Below are positions 44,660-53,671 of a stretch of DNA of 64,000 nucleotides, piece by piece; position 1 is the first letter of the stretch, and each line of letters begins with the position of its first letter. This DNA is from an uncultured Photobacterium sp. GTDB lineage: Bacteria > Pseudomonadota > Gammaproteobacteria > Enterobacterales > Vibrionaceae. Both the position numbers and the translations under genes were made by a program. The notes beneath the pieces are model-generated. The model had not been told where the DNA came from. It did no database searches and saw only the letters and a program-made list of their open reading frames with translations. The DNA is taken from NCBI RefSeq assembly GCF_947502415.1, contig NZ_CANMZV010000001.1, positions 248,001 through 312,000 of the forward strand, in the 5' to 3' direction.

Positions 44660-44872
44660 TGTTCGATACCCTCCTGGTAAGGGGTTTTTCAGGTAGTGAC
44701 ACTGGTGAAATGCTGCTGACGGAAAGAAAATGCATGCATTGCTGGCTAGCAGCATTTCGCCTGTGTTTCTATTTTGTTTCTGAATATAGAGCCACTATAC
44801 CTTCACCAATTTGGATTGTTCTCAAACGGCCGGAATTGCTCTGATTGCCTCAGGTTATTGTTCGGTTTGTTA

Positions 44873-44888
44873 TTAACGTTTACGTAAA
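44873..44888. promoter_or_regulatory. Candidate LiuR binding site 1
   Basis: TTAACGTTTACGTAAA fits TTnACGTnnACGTnAA, the palindromic motif reported for gammaproteobacterial LiuR (recalled from comparative-genomic work). Lies 213 bp before liuR and 110 bp before the thiolase gene. Confidence 0.75.
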
Positions 44889-44901
44889 TGTTAGTGCTAT
44901 G

Positions 44902-44917
44902 CTTACGTAAACGTCAA
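44902..44917. promoter_or_regulatory. Candidate LiuR binding site 2
   Basis: CTTACGTAAACGTCAA matches the same motif at all but the first base. Its centre is 29 bp from site 1, so the two sites lie close to the same face of the helix. Confidence 0.72.
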
Positions 44918-44997
44918 GAAATCGAAATTGTCTAAAATTAACAATTACTGGCATTCGTTTTCGTGCATATTGCTATCGTCAAAGAGAGGGCGGAGTA

Positions 44998-46227
44998 ATG
45001 GATAAAAGCGTTTGGATTGTGGCTGCCCGCCGTACGGCTATGGGGAGTTTTCAAGGTCAGTTTTCATCGCTGTCGGCACCTCAATTGGGGGCGTTTGCCA
45101 TTCGGGGTGTACTGGATAATGCGGGTATTAAGCCTGAACTTATTGATGAAGTGCTTATGGGCTGCGTACTTCCTGCGGGGCTGGGGCAGGCTCCGGTCAG
45201 ACAAGCGTCATTGGGGGCGGGGCTTCCTGTTTCGGCCGGTTGTACAACGGTTAATAAGGTGTGTGGATCAGGGATGAAGTCGGTCATGCTAGCACATGAC
45301 CTGATCCAAGCCGGGACAGCAAGGACTGTGATTGCCGGCGGAATGGAAAGTATGTCCAACGCGCCTTATTTGCAAAAGGATGCCCGCAAAGGGATCCGGT
45401 TAGGCCACAGTACCTTTTATGATCATATGTTTCTCGATGGTTTGCAGGATGCCTACGAAGGGCAGCTCATGGGTTTTTATGCTCAGCAGATTGCGGATAA
45501 ATATGGCTATACCCGTGAAGAGATGGATTACTGGGCGGCCCTGTCAACAGAGCGAGCCGTCGCGTCTCAGTTAACGGATGTACACGATAACGAAATTGTT
45601 CCGGTTCGGTTGGAAGGCAGTAAGCGTGGCGTCTCATTAATTGAACAGGATGAACACCCAGGTGAAATTAAGATTGAAAAAATAGCGGAATTAAACCCGG
45701 CATTTGCCAAAGAAGGAACGGTGACGGCGGCAAACTCAAGTGCGATATCAGATGGCGCGGCAGCGCTGCTGGTGATGGATGCTGATTTTGCCCGACAGCA
45801 AGGGTTTACGCCATTGGCCATTATCAAAGCCCATACAACACATGCCCGACAACCATCCGAATTTACTATTGCTCCTGTTTATGCCATCCGTCAATTACTT
45901 GAAGACCTTAGTTGGTCTGTCGCTGATGTTGATTTGTGGGAAATCAATGAGGCTTTTGCCGTTGTAACTCAAATTGCTATTCAGGAGCTTGGGTTAGATG
46001 AGTCCAGGGTTAATATCCATGGTGGAGCCTGTGCGCTTGGTCATCCGATTGGAGCTAGTGGAGCGAGAATACTGGTAACTCTGATTCACGCACTAAAGAA
46101 TCTCGCCATCAGTCGAGCTTCAGAGGCTCAGCAAATAACGACTGAGAGCCTTGCGCCAATGAAAGGAATTGCGGCCTTATGTATCGGAGGCGGTGAGGCA
46201 ACTGCTGTGGCAATTGAGGTGCCTTAG
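44998..46227 (+). CDS. Acetyl-CoA C-acyltransferase (thiolase)
   Basis: 409 residues. Catalytic motifs are all present: nucleophile cysteine in TTVNKVCGSGMKSVML, NEAFA histidine-side segment WEINEAFAVVTQIA, and GGACALGHPIGASGARI with the second cysteine and histidine. First gene of the rightward operon that in Shewanella and relatives is called ivdA-G; it probably cleaves 2-methylacetoacetyl-CoA from isoleucine and can serve acetoacetyl-CoA. A stretch of about 15 extra residues near 375 (RASEAQQITTESLAPMK) is inserted before the final strand. GGAG precedes the ATG. Confidence 0.93.
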   Translation: MDKSVWIVAARRTAMGSFQGQFSSLSAPQLGAFAIRGVLDNAGIKPELIDEVLMGCVLPAGLGQAPVRQASLGAGLPVSAGCTTVNKVCGSGMKSVMLAHDLIQAGTARTVIAGGMESMSNAPYLQKDARKGIRLGHSTFYDHMFLDGLQDAYEGQLMGFYAQQIADKYGYTREEMDYWAALSTERAVASQLTDVHDNEIVPVRLEGSKRGVSLIEQDEHPGEIKIEKIAELNPAFAKEGTVTAANSSAISDGAAALLVMDADFARQQGFTPLAIIKAHTTHARQPSEFTIAPVYAIRQLLEDLSWSVADVDLWEINEAFAVVTQIAIQELGLDESRVNIHGGACALGHPIGASGARILVTLIHALKNLAISRASEAQQITTESLAPMKGIAALCIGGGEATAVAIEVP

Positions 46228-46340
46228 TTGGTCTTTGCTGATAACGCCAAGCAGAGCTGCGTTATTGGATACTGAGTCAGGGTGAAACAGTTCAGGTTGA
46301 AAGCTATTCAATAAGGGTGAAAACACGCTGAGGAGCAATT

Positions 46341-47834
46341 ATGAGTCATCATGTTCCTGTCTATATCAATGGTGAATTCCGCCAGTCTATCTCATTGAAG
46401 TGGCTGGATGTTACTAATCCGGCGACAAACTCGGTGATTGCGCAACTGCCTTGTGCTACTGAGGATGAAATTGAAGAAGCTATTGCCAGTGCCCGCGAAA
46501 CATTTAAAAGCTGGAAGGAAGTAGCTGTACCAGAACGGGCGAGACTCATGTTGAATTATCAGCAATTATTGAAAACTCACCATGATGAATTGGCTGAGCT
46601 GCTTTCCAGTGAAACCGGGAAAATTTTAGCGGATGCAAAAGGGGATGTTTGGCGAGGAATTGAAGTTGTCGAGCAGGCGGCCAATATCGCCAGCCTGATG
46701 ATGGGGGAAACGGCAGAGAATGTAGCGGCGGAAATTGATACTTATTCGCTTATCCAACCGCTTGGTGTGTGCTGCGGTATTACTCCATTCAATTTTCCGG
46801 CCATGATACCACTATGGATGTTTCCGATGGCGATAGCGGCAGGTAATACTTTTGTGCTGAAACCCTCAGATCAGGTTCCTCTGACATCAATCCGGCTGGC
46901 AGAGCTGTTTAAGCAGGCGGGTGCTCCGTCTGGTGTTTTGCAAATAGTACATGGGCAAAAAACACAGGTGGACTATTTGTTGGCTCATCCTGATATTCGG
47001 GCCGTGTCGTTTGTCGGATCTGTTCCGGTTGCCCGCCATATTTACCAAACCGGTACTCATCACCTGAAACGTGTGCAGGCTTTTGCCGGAGCAAAAAACC
47101 ATTTGGTGGTAATGCCGGATGCGAATAAAGAACAGGTGATCAGTAACTTAGTCGGTTCATCAGTAGGGGCGGCAGGGCAGCGTTGTATGGCAATCTCGGT
47201 TGCTGTACTTGTTGATGGGACAAAAGAGTGGATACCTGATCTGAAAGTTGAGATGGCAAAGATCAATCCTGGAGCCTGGAATGATGAGAAAGCCGGTTAT
47301 GGTCCTTTGATCAGCAAGCCTGCTAAGGAGCGGGTACTGAAATTAATTCAGGAAGGGAAGGATCAAGGGGCTGTTTGTGAGTTAGATGGTAGTTATTGTG
47401 AGGTAAAGGGATACCCGGATGGAAACTGGATCGGGCCGACACTTTTCAGCGGTGTTACCACCAAGATGTCTATTTATCAGCAGGAGATTTTTGGACCGGT
47501 TTTGATCTGTCTTGAAGTCGATACACTTGATGAAGCTATTGCTCTGGTGAATGCTAATCCGTATGGCAATGGGACTTCGATATTTACCGCCAGTGGTGCG
47601 GCGGCGCGGAAATTCCAGCATGAGATCCTGGTTGGTCAGGTCGGAATTAATGTGCCCATTCCCGTGCCATTACCTTTCTTTTCTTTTACAGGATGGCGGG
47701 GAAGTTTCTATGGTGATCTTCATGCCTATGGTAAACAAGCGGTGCGATTTTATACCGAGACGAAAACAATCACTTCACGCTGGTTCGAAGACGATATCCC
47801 AACGGGCCCTAACCTGACGATTCAGTTGCGCTAG
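46341..47834 (+). CDS. mmsA: Methylmalonate-semialdehyde dehydrogenase (CoA-acylating)
   Basis: Oxidises methylmalonate semialdehyde to propionyl-CoA in valine catabolism (NAD, CoA, CO2 released). 497 residues. Aldehyde dehydrogenase fold with [32 protein letters not shown], nucleophile cysteine in [14 protein letters not shown], and the MmsA-specific [26 protein letters not shown] five bases upstream of the ATG. Second gene of the operon, 113 bp after the thiolase. Confidence 0.96.
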   Translation: MSHHVPVYINGEFRQSISLKWLDVTNPATNSVIAQLPCATEDEIEEAIASARETFKSWKEVAVPERARLMLNYQQLLKTHHDELAELLSSETGKILADAKGDVWRGIEVVEQAANIASLMMGETAENVAAEIDTYSLIQPLGVCCGITPFNFPAMIPLWMFPMAIAAGNTFVLKPSDQVPLTSIRLAELFKQAGAPSGVLQIVHGQKTQVDYLLAHPDIRAVSFVGSVPVARHIYQTGTHHLKRVQAFAGAKNHLVVMPDANKEQVISNLVGSSVGAAGQRCMAISVAVLVDGTKEWIPDLKVEMAKINPGAWNDEKAGYGPLISKPAKERVLKLIQEGKDQGAVCELDGSYCEVKGYPDGNWIGPTLFSGVTTKMSIYQQEIFGPVLICLEVDTLDEAIALVNANPYGNGTSIFTASGAAARKFQHEILVGQVGINVPIPVPLPFFSFTGWRGSFYGDLHAYGKQAVRFYTETKTITSRWFEDDIPTGPNLTIQLR

Positions 47835-47842
47835 GGGGGGCG

Positions 47843-49012
47843 ATGGATTTTGAATTAAATGAAGACCAGCGGGCATTTGCAGCCACGGCCCGGCAATTTG
47901 CATTAGAGCAGTTAGCTCCGAATGCCGCCGAATGGGACGAGAAACAATTCTTTCCGAAGCAAGTTTTGAAAAATGCGGGAGAGCTGGGTTTGCTTAGTTT
48001 GTATGTCCCGGAAGATGATGGGGGGCTAGGCCTGAGCCGACTTGATGCATCTATTATTTTCGAGCAGCTGGCGATGGGCTGCACTTCAACTACAGCTTTC
48101 ATGACTATCCATAATATGGTGACGTGGATGATAGCCTCTTTTGCCACTGAATCGGCTAAAGCACATTTTTGCTCGAAATTACTGACTGGAGAGTGGCTGG
48201 GGTCATATTGTCTCACTGAGGCTAATGCTGGCTCCGATGCTGCCTCACTTACAACCAGTGCGGCCAGGCAGGGTAATAACTATATTCTTAATGGTGTAAA
48301 AGCCTTTATTTCCGGAGCCGGTGATACTGATGTTTTATTGGTAATGGCTCGTACGGGTGGAGATGGCGACAAGGCCACAGGCGCTGGTGGTATTTCAGCT
48401 TTCATTGTGCCAGCTGATGCCCAAGGAGTGAGTTATGGCCGGAAAGAAGCCAAAATGGGATGGAATAGCCAACCAACTCGTGCGGTGATTTTTGAAGACG
48501 TTGTTGTGCCTGCTGAACACTTGCTTGGTTGTGAAGGTGAAGGCTTTAAGTTTGCCATGAAAGGTTTAGATGGTGGGCGGATTAATATAGCGACGTGTTC
48601 TGTTGGTACGGCTCAACAAGCCCTAAACCAGGCCCGGCAGTATGTCACTGAGCGCCAGCAGTTTGGCCAGACATTGTCTCGGTTTCAGTCGGTGCAGTTT
48701 AAGCTGGCTGATATGGCCACTGAGCTTGTCGCAGCAAGGCAGTTGGTTCGCTATGCCGCAAGCAAGCTGGATTGTCATCATCCTGAGGCAACGGCCTATT
48801 GCGCTATGGCAAAACGCTTTGCGACAGATATTGGATTCAGAATTTGCGATCAAGCTCTGCAGCTATATGGCGGTTATGGCTATATCAAGGAGTATCCGCT
48901 GGAGCGCTATTTTCGTGATGTGCGGGTTCACCAGATCCTTGAAGGTACGAATGAAATTATGCGTTTGATTATCGCAAGGCGGGTATTGGCTGACGGTAGT
49001 GAATTGCTATGA
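47843..49012 (+). CDS. Acyl-CoA dehydrogenase, probably isobutyryl/2-methylbutyryl-CoA
   Basis: 389 residues; motifs GSYCLTEANAGSDAASL and LQLYGGYGYIKEYPLER. The catalytic glutamate is at the usual short/branched-chain position in QILEGTNEIMRLII, unlike liuA. Position between mmsA and the crotonase genes indicates a role on isobutyryl-CoA (valine) and 2-methylbutyryl-CoA (isoleucine). It starts 8 bp after mmsA, its ribosome site being an all-G run (seven G) that begins in the mmsA stop codon. Confidence 0.92.
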   Translation: MDFELNEDQRAFAATARQFALEQLAPNAAEWDEKQFFPKQVLKNAGELGLLSLYVPEDDGGLGLSRLDASIIFEQLAMGCTSTTAFMTIHNMVTWMIASFATESAKAHFCSKLLTGEWLGSYCLTEANAGSDAASLTTSAARQGNNYILNGVKAFISGAGDTDVLLVMARTGGDGDKATGAGGISAFIVPADAQGVSYGRKEAKMGWNSQPTRAVIFEDVVVPAEHLLGCEGEGFKFAMKGLDGGRINIATCSVGTAQQALNQARQYVTERQQFGQTLSRFQSVQFKLADMATELVAARQLVRYAASKLDCHHPEATAYCAMAKRFATDIGFRICDQALQLYGGYGYIKEYPLERYFRDVRVHQILEGTNEIMRLIIARRVLADGSELL

Positions 49013-49079
49013 GTTCGAGTTATTGCCAATTGTCCGGCTTTAGGATCTTGTAAGTCAGCAAGAGAAAGAGGATATCGCG

Positions 49080-49862
49080 ATGCCCAATGATAATGCGCTT
49101 TTGCTGGAAATAGATAACCATGTCGCTGTGGTCACAATGAACAATCCTCCGGCTAATACCTGGACAGTTGAAAGCCTGAAGCAGTTAAATACCCTGGTGG
49201 AAAACTTAAATAGCAATAAAGATGTTTATGCTTTAGTGATTACCGGTCAGGGTGAGAAGTTTTTCTCTGCCGGTGCAGATTTGAATTTGTTCGCTGATGG
49301 TGAGAAATCGGTAGCGGTTACGATGGCGCAAAGTTTTAGTCGTGCTTTTGAAGCCCTTTCTGCTTTTCGCGGTGTTTCTATTGCGGCAATTAACGGTTAT
49401 GCAATGGGAGGTGGGCTTGAGGTGGCGCTGGCTTGTGATATCCGAGTTGCGGAAACCCACGCTGAGATGGCATTGCCTGAAGCTAAAGTTGGTTTGTTGC
49501 CATGTGCAGGAGGCACACAAAACTTGGCTTGGCTGGTGGGCGAAGGCTGGGCAAAGCGCATTATTCTTTGCGGTGAGCGGGTAAGTGCCTCACAGGGGCT
49601 TGAGATAGGTCTGGTTGAAGAAGTCGCTGAAACGGGAAAAGGACTTGACCGGGCAATGCAGATTGCTGGTTCCGTCGCTAATCAGTCCCCGTCATCTGTG
49701 GCCGCCTGTAAGCAGCTTATTCAGAATTGTCGTGGAGATCCCCTTAAGCATGGCTTACTTAAAGAGCGAGAGTTGTTTGTGCAGCTTTTTGATACAGAAG
49801 ATCAAACTGAAGGTGTCAGAGCATTTCTGGAGAAACGTCGGCCTGAGTGGAAGAATCAATGA
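49080..49862 (+). CDS. Enoyl-CoA hydratase
   Basis: 260 residues of the crotonase family. Oxyanion-hole motifs FFSAGADLNLF and INGYAMGGGLEVALACDIR, and both catalytic-region segments LPEAKVGLLPCAGGTQNL. Probable step: hydration of methacrylyl-CoA (valine) and tiglyl-CoA (isoleucine). AGAGG eight bases upstream. Fourth gene of the operon. Confidence 0.93.
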   Translation: MPNDNALLLEIDNHVAVVTMNNPPANTWTVESLKQLNTLVENLNSNKDVYALVITGQGEKFFSAGADLNLFADGEKSVAVTMAQSFSRAFEALSAFRGVSIAAINGYAMGGGLEVALACDIRVAETHAEMALPEAKVGLLPCAGGTQNLAWLVGEGWAKRIILCGERVSASQGLEIGLVEEVAETGKGLDRAMQIAGSVANQSPSSVAACKQLIQNCRGDPLKHGLLKERELFVQLFDTEDQTEGVRAFLEKRRPEWKNQ

Positions 49863-49950
49863 GGTGCAAAATAGCCAGACACCCAGTAGTCAAAACACCA
49901 GGTCTGTAGCGATGTTTAAGCTTTATGATTAAAACAAAGTTGAGACGATT

Positions 49951-51111
49951 ATGGCCGGTAATGTGAATTTCAGTGAGCTGAGCTGTAACAGCGGGAACAA
50001 AATCGGTGTTGCTGAGCTGGACAACCCTGCATCACTTAATGCCCTGACTCTTGAAATGCTTAAACAGCTTAAAGCGAAGCTCGAATCCTGGGAAAGTGAT
50101 GATGCTGTTGTCTGCGTGTTTTTGTATGGAGCGGGTGATAAGGCTTTTTGTGCCGGAGGGGATGTTCGTACCATGTATCACATGATGCAGGCTTCTTCGG
50201 AAAAGATAAAGCAAGGTCTTCAAGATGGCTCGGCCAAGGAATTTTTGACTGAATATTTTTCTGTCGAATATAGCTGTGACTATCTGATCCATTCTTATAG
50301 TAAACCCCTTATTGCTTGGGGAGATGGAATCATTATGGGAGGTGGTATCGGATTATATATTGGTGCCAGCCACCGGGTAATAACACCAAATTCCAGAATG
50401 GCGATGCCTGAGATAAGTATCGGCCTTTATCCTGACGTCGGTGGCACTTGGTTTCTTAATCAGTTGCCCTCAGGCATAGGTCTTTTCCTTGGCCTTACCG
50501 GTGCGCAAGTTAATGCCAGTGATGCCTTGGATTTGAAGCTGACAGAGCATGTTCTTCTTTCCGAACAGAAACAAGCGGTTTTGCAAAAATTGCAGATGAA
50601 CCCGTGGCCGTCTGAGGCTGATAATTTCGCTATCGTGACTGATTTACTTTCCGGCTTGGAAGAGGCGGCTTTGCCATTCTATCCATCAAGCCAGCTTATA
50701 CCTTATTTTGCTCAGATTCAGGCGGCCTGTTTGTCTGGTAACTTACCGCTGATTTATAAGCAAATTGCTTCCATTGATGGGATGGGACGATGGATAGAGC
50801 AAGCGAAGAAAACCCTGATAGAGGGGAGCCCGATCACTGCCACTATCTGTTTTAGGCAATTTACTCAATACCGGTTGCTTTCATTGGAAGATTGTTTTCG
50901 GTTGGAGCTCACATTGTCAGTTCGGTGTGGTTTATTGGGTGAATTTGAAGAAGGGGTAAGAGCTCGATTAATTGATAAATGTGGCCAGCCAGATTGGCTT
51001 TTTAAGCGAGTCGAAGATGTGGACCAGGCGGTGATAGATATGCTTTTTACCCCATTATGGAGTGATGAAGAACACCCATTAGCCGGTTTAGGCAAGCCGA
51101 GCCATTCATAA
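49951..51111 (+). CDS. 3-hydroxyisobutyryl-CoA hydrolase
   Basis: 386 residues; crotonase superfamily, longer than a hydratase and with the HIBCH-type features KAFCAGGDVRTMY, MGGGIGLYIGASHR, MPEISIGLYPDVGGTWFL and a long C-terminal helical domain. Removes CoA from 3-hydroxyisobutyryl-CoA, which commits the pathway to the valine branch and clears toxic methacrylyl-CoA. Fifth gene of the operon. Confidence 0.93.
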   Translation: MAGNVNFSELSCNSGNKIGVAELDNPASLNALTLEMLKQLKAKLESWESDDAVVCVFLYGAGDKAFCAGGDVRTMYHMMQASSEKIKQGLQDGSAKEFLTEYFSVEYSCDYLIHSYSKPLIAWGDGIIMGGGIGLYIGASHRVITPNSRMAMPEISIGLYPDVGGTWFLNQLPSGIGLFLGLTGAQVNASDALDLKLTEHVLLSEQKQAVLQKLQMNPWPSEADNFAIVTDLLSGLEEAALPFYPSSQLIPYFAQIQAACLSGNLPLIYKQIASIDGMGRWIEQAKKTLIEGSPITATICFRQFTQYRLLSLEDCFRLELTLSVRCGLLGEFEEGVRARLIDKCGQPDWLFKRVEDVDQAVIDMLFTPLWSDEEHPLAGLGKPSHS

Positions 51112-51138
51112 GCACATTGAAAGCAGAGGAGTGTTGTC

Positions 51139-52050
51139 ATGAGCACCATCGCATTTATCGGATTGGGTAACATGGGTAACCCCATGGCCAAGAATTTATT
51201 GAAGGCTGGCTGTACTGTCAGAGTGTTTGATGTAAATACCGATGCAGCGAGGCAACTTGAAAGTGAAGGTGCTCAGCTTGCTCTGTCATTGGATGACGTT
51301 GTAAAGGGGGCTGATACTGTCATTACGATGCTTCCTGCGGGAGAGCATGTGTGCGCCGTGTATCTTGGCGATCACCATGGTGGGGCTGGTTTGCTGAATC
51401 TGGTAAGTGAAGGAACATTTCTTATTGATTCATCCACGATCGATCCTGAATCAGCGCGGCTGGTGGCGAGCGAAGCGGCCAATAAAGACCTTGAGATTGT
51501 CGATGCTCCGGTTTCTGGTGGGGTTGCTGGTGCTCAAGCCGCTACTTTAACCTTTATCGTTGGTGGTAGTGATGAAGCCTTTAATAAAGCAAAAAAGGTG
51601 CTGCAGCATGTAGGGAAAAACATCTTTCACGCCGGTAAGGCCGGGGATGGACAGATGGCAAAAATCTGCAATAACCTGATGTTAGGTGTATTGATGTCAG
51701 GTACATGCGAAGCATTAAGTCTTGGTATAGATAATGGCCTCGACCCTGAAGTGTTGTCCAATATCATGTTGCAAAGTTCCGGGCGTAATTGGGCGTTGGA
51801 GCTCTATAATCCATGCCCCGGTGTGATGGAGAAAGTGCCATCGAGTAATAATTATCAGCCGGGCTTTATGGGGAAATTAATGCTTAAGGATCTTGGTTTG
51901 GGTATTGATGCTGCTCTGCATAGTCAATCAGCGGTTCCTATGGGGACATTAGCGCGGAATCTCTATGCCTTTCACAACGCCAGAGGGAATGAGCTAAGAG
52001 ACTTTTCCAGTTTGTTTGAATTTTATCACGATAAAAATGAAAGCGAGTAG
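51139..52050 (+). CDS. mmsB: 3-hydroxyisobutyrate dehydrogenase
   Basis: 303 residues. Beta-hydroxyacid dehydrogenase fold: N-terminal Rossmann motif FIGLGNMGNPMAKNLL, substrate-binding DAPVSGGVAGAQAATLTF, and catalytic lysine in GDGQMAKICNNLML. Oxidises 3-hydroxyisobutyrate to methylmalonate semialdehyde, the substrate of MmsA. AGAGGAG precedes the ATG. Sixth gene of the operon. Confidence 0.96.
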   Translation: MSTIAFIGLGNMGNPMAKNLLKAGCTVRVFDVNTDAARQLESEGAQLALSLDDVVKGADTVITMLPAGEHVCAVYLGDHHGGAGLLNLVSEGTFLIDSSTIDPESARLVASEAANKDLEIVDAPVSGGVAGAQAATLTFIVGGSDEAFNKAKKVLQHVGKNIFHAGKAGDGQMAKICNNLMLGVLMSGTCEALSLGIDNGLDPEVLSNIMLQSSGRNWALELYNPCPGVMEKVPSSNNYQPGFMGKLMLKDLGLGIDAALHSQSAVPMGTLARNLYAFHNARGNELRDFSSLFEFYHDKNESE

Positions 52051-52095
52051 TGGCTTGTCTCTATATTGAACTTTGGGAAAGAGGGAGAGGACTAT

Positions 52096-52854
52096 ATGGA
52101 AGTGAAAAATTGCGTTATAGCGATAACTGGTGCAGGACAGGGACTAGGACAAATGATGGCGGTTACTCTGGCCCAGGCCGGCGCAGAGCTGGCGTTGATT
52201 GACCTTAATGAGGAAGGGCTGAAGCAAACAGAGCAACAATGCCAGATGTTGAGTAAAAAGAGCTTGATCTACAAAGCAGATGTTTCAAATGAAGTGCAGG
52301 TTGAGGCGGTTTTTAAGCAAATTGCGGATGATTTTGGTCAGTTAAATGGCCTTGTGAACAATGCGGGTGTGTTGAGAGATGGCTTACTAGTAAAAGTTAA
52401 AGATGGCGAGTTAAGTAAGATGTCGCTTGAGCAGTTTAATATGGTGATGAATGTTAATGTGACCGGTACATTCCTTTGTGGTCGTGAAGCGGCAGCTCAG
52501 ATGGTCGCGATGGGGAATAAAGGGGTTATTATCAATATATCGAGTGTTTCCAGAGCGGGTAATATTGGCCAGACTAACTATTCAGCCTCTAAGGCAGCAG
52601 TAGCAACCTTAGCCGTTTGTTGGGCCAAAGAACTTGGGCGTTATGGAATTCGGGCGGCCGCTGTTGCGCCGGGTATTATTCATACCGCGATGGCTGAACA
52701 GCTAAAACCAGAAGCCATCGAAAGGTTAAAAGAAATGGTGCCTATTCGCCGGATGGGTGAGGCTAACGAGATTGCTCATGCGGTTAAATTTATTATCGAA
52801 AATGATTATTTTACCGGTCGAGTGCTTGAGGTTGATGGTGGTATAAGAGTGTAA
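52096..52854 (+). CDS. Short-chain dehydrogenase, probable 2-methyl-3-hydroxybutyryl-CoA dehydrogenase
   Basis: 252 residues from the ATG at 52096 (GGAGAGG six bases upstream). Classical SDR: nucleotide motif ITGAGQGLGQMM, NNAG in LNGLVNNAGVL, catalytic S-Y-K in ISSVSRAGNIGQTNYSASKA. As the last gene of the operon, next to valine/isoleucine enzymes, it most likely oxidises the isoleucine 3-hydroxyacyl-CoA (called IvdG in relatives). Substrate inferred from context. A strong terminator follows. Confidence 0.88.
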   Translation: MEVKNCVIAITGAGQGLGQMMAVTLAQAGAELALIDLNEEGLKQTEQQCQMLSKKSLIYKADVSNEVQVEAVFKQIADDFGQLNGLVNNAGVLRDGLLVKVKDGELSKMSLEQFNMVMNVNVTGTFLCGREAAAQMVAMGNKGVIINISSVSRAGNIGQTNYSASKAAVATLAVCWAKELGRYGIRAAAVAPGIIHTAMAEQLKPEAIERLKEMVPIRRMGEANEIAHAVKFIIENDYFTGRVLEVDGGIRV

Positions 52855-52865
52855 TGAAGATTGTT

Positions 52866-52912
52866 GTTTTAAGTAAAACGCCTGACACTTTGGTCAGGCA
52901 TTTTACTTAAAA
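52866..52912. terminator. Long bidirectional hairpin terminator
   Basis: TTTTAAGTAAAA-C-GCCTGAC pairs with GTCAGGC-A-TTTTACTTAAAA with one mismatch. It ends the valine/isoleucine operon and, on the other strand, the 35-residue ORF. The 13-mer GTTTTAAGTAAAA recurs before the terminator at 59.3 kb. Confidence 0.85.
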
Positions 52913-52933
52913 TAGTTGTGTTGGTGTTGAGGG

Positions 52934-53041
52934 TTAATTACCGTAAACCATTACAAAAAGAGCCATTCCTCCACCAGAGATGAACATCAGCATCGCAATA
53001 ATGGCCGCGGCTTTGTTAAGAATTGAAAATAATTTGTTCAT
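52934..53041 (-). CDS. 35-residue membrane peptide (candidate)
   Basis: ATG at 53041 to TAA at 52934 encodes MNKLFSILNKAAAIIAMLMF then ISGGGMALFVMVYGN. A basic amphipathic start is followed by one membrane span of about 22 residues containing a GGG kink and a short external tail. GGTGAG lies eight bases upstream. It begins 35 bp after the NUDIX gene on the same strand and ends at a strong terminator, so it is probably co-transcribed with it. No family recognised; resembles small accessory subunits of membrane complexes in form only. Confidence 0.6.
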   Translation of the reverse strand: MNKLFSILNKAAAIIAMLMFISGGGMALFVMVYGN

Positions 53042-53076
53042 TAATTTGCTCACCGATATCTGCTTTATCAACCGTG

Positions 53077-53592
53077 TTAAATTAGCTTCATCATTTTGGC
53101 TTTGAAAAAGGTTGCGATGGTTTTGGCATCCTGAATTTGGTTAGTCGCAATCTTCTCTTCAAACTCAGAAACAGACAAGGTGGTGATCTCTATGACCTCG
53201 TCCTCATCAAGTTCTCCGTGGCAATCAGATAGTCCCTGTGCATGATATATATATTGAACTTCATCGCAAAAGCCAGGCACTGGTAGTAATTCGCCTAACG
53301 ATTGCCATTCAGTGGCTGCTAGTTGCACTTCCTCGGCGAGTTCTCTTTTAGCGCATTCTAAAATGTTCTCTTGATCTTCAAGGGTGCCAGCGGGAAATTC
53401 TAAAATCCATTGTTTAATGGCCGGGCGGTATTGGTTAACCATAACCAGCTCACCATATTGGTTCACAGGAATGATGACAACGGCCCCAGGGTGTTTAACG
53501 GTCGTGAATTCAACTTCGCGGCCATCGGGTAGGGTTTGTTGCGCTTGTTCTACAGAAAAGCACTTCCATTGGCATAGGGTTTTGCTGTTCAT
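53077..53592 (-). CDS. NUDIX hydrolase, probable ADP-ribose/sugar-nucleotide pyrophosphatase
   Basis: 171 residues from the ATG at 53592; the frame begins with a TTG eight codons upstream, and neither start has a strong ribosome site. NUDIX box GTLEDQENILECAKRELAEEV fits the Gx5Ex7REUxEEx pattern, preceded by NQYRPAIKQWILEFPAG, which is typical of the ADP-ribose pyrophosphatase subgroup. Cytoplasmic house-cleaning enzyme. The 35-residue ORF follows. Confidence 0.9.
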   Translation of the reverse strand: MNSKTLCQWKCFSVEQAQQTLPDGREVEFTTVKHPGAVVIIPVNQYGELVMVNQYRPAIKQWILEFPAGTLEDQENILECAKRELAEEVQLAATEWQSLGELLPVPGFCDEVQYIYHAQGLSDCHGELDEDEVIEITTLSVSEFEEKIATNQIQDAKTIATFFKAKMMKLI

Positions 53593-53617
53593 AGTTTTTA
53601 GATAGTTAATATTCAAA

Positions 53618-53656
53618 ACAGTATGGATGAGTCTAACATGGACTCATCCATACTGT
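53618..53656 (-). terminator. 16-bp perfect hairpin between GGDEF and NUDIX genes
   Basis: ACAGTATGGATGAGTC (53618-53633) pairs perfectly with GACTCATCCATACTGT (53641-53656) over a 7-nt loop. Read leftward it is followed by TTTT and lies 15 bp past the GGDEF-gene stop, so it is a terminator or strong attenuator. Confidence 0.75.
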
Positions 53657-53671
53657 ATTTGAGAAAAAGAA

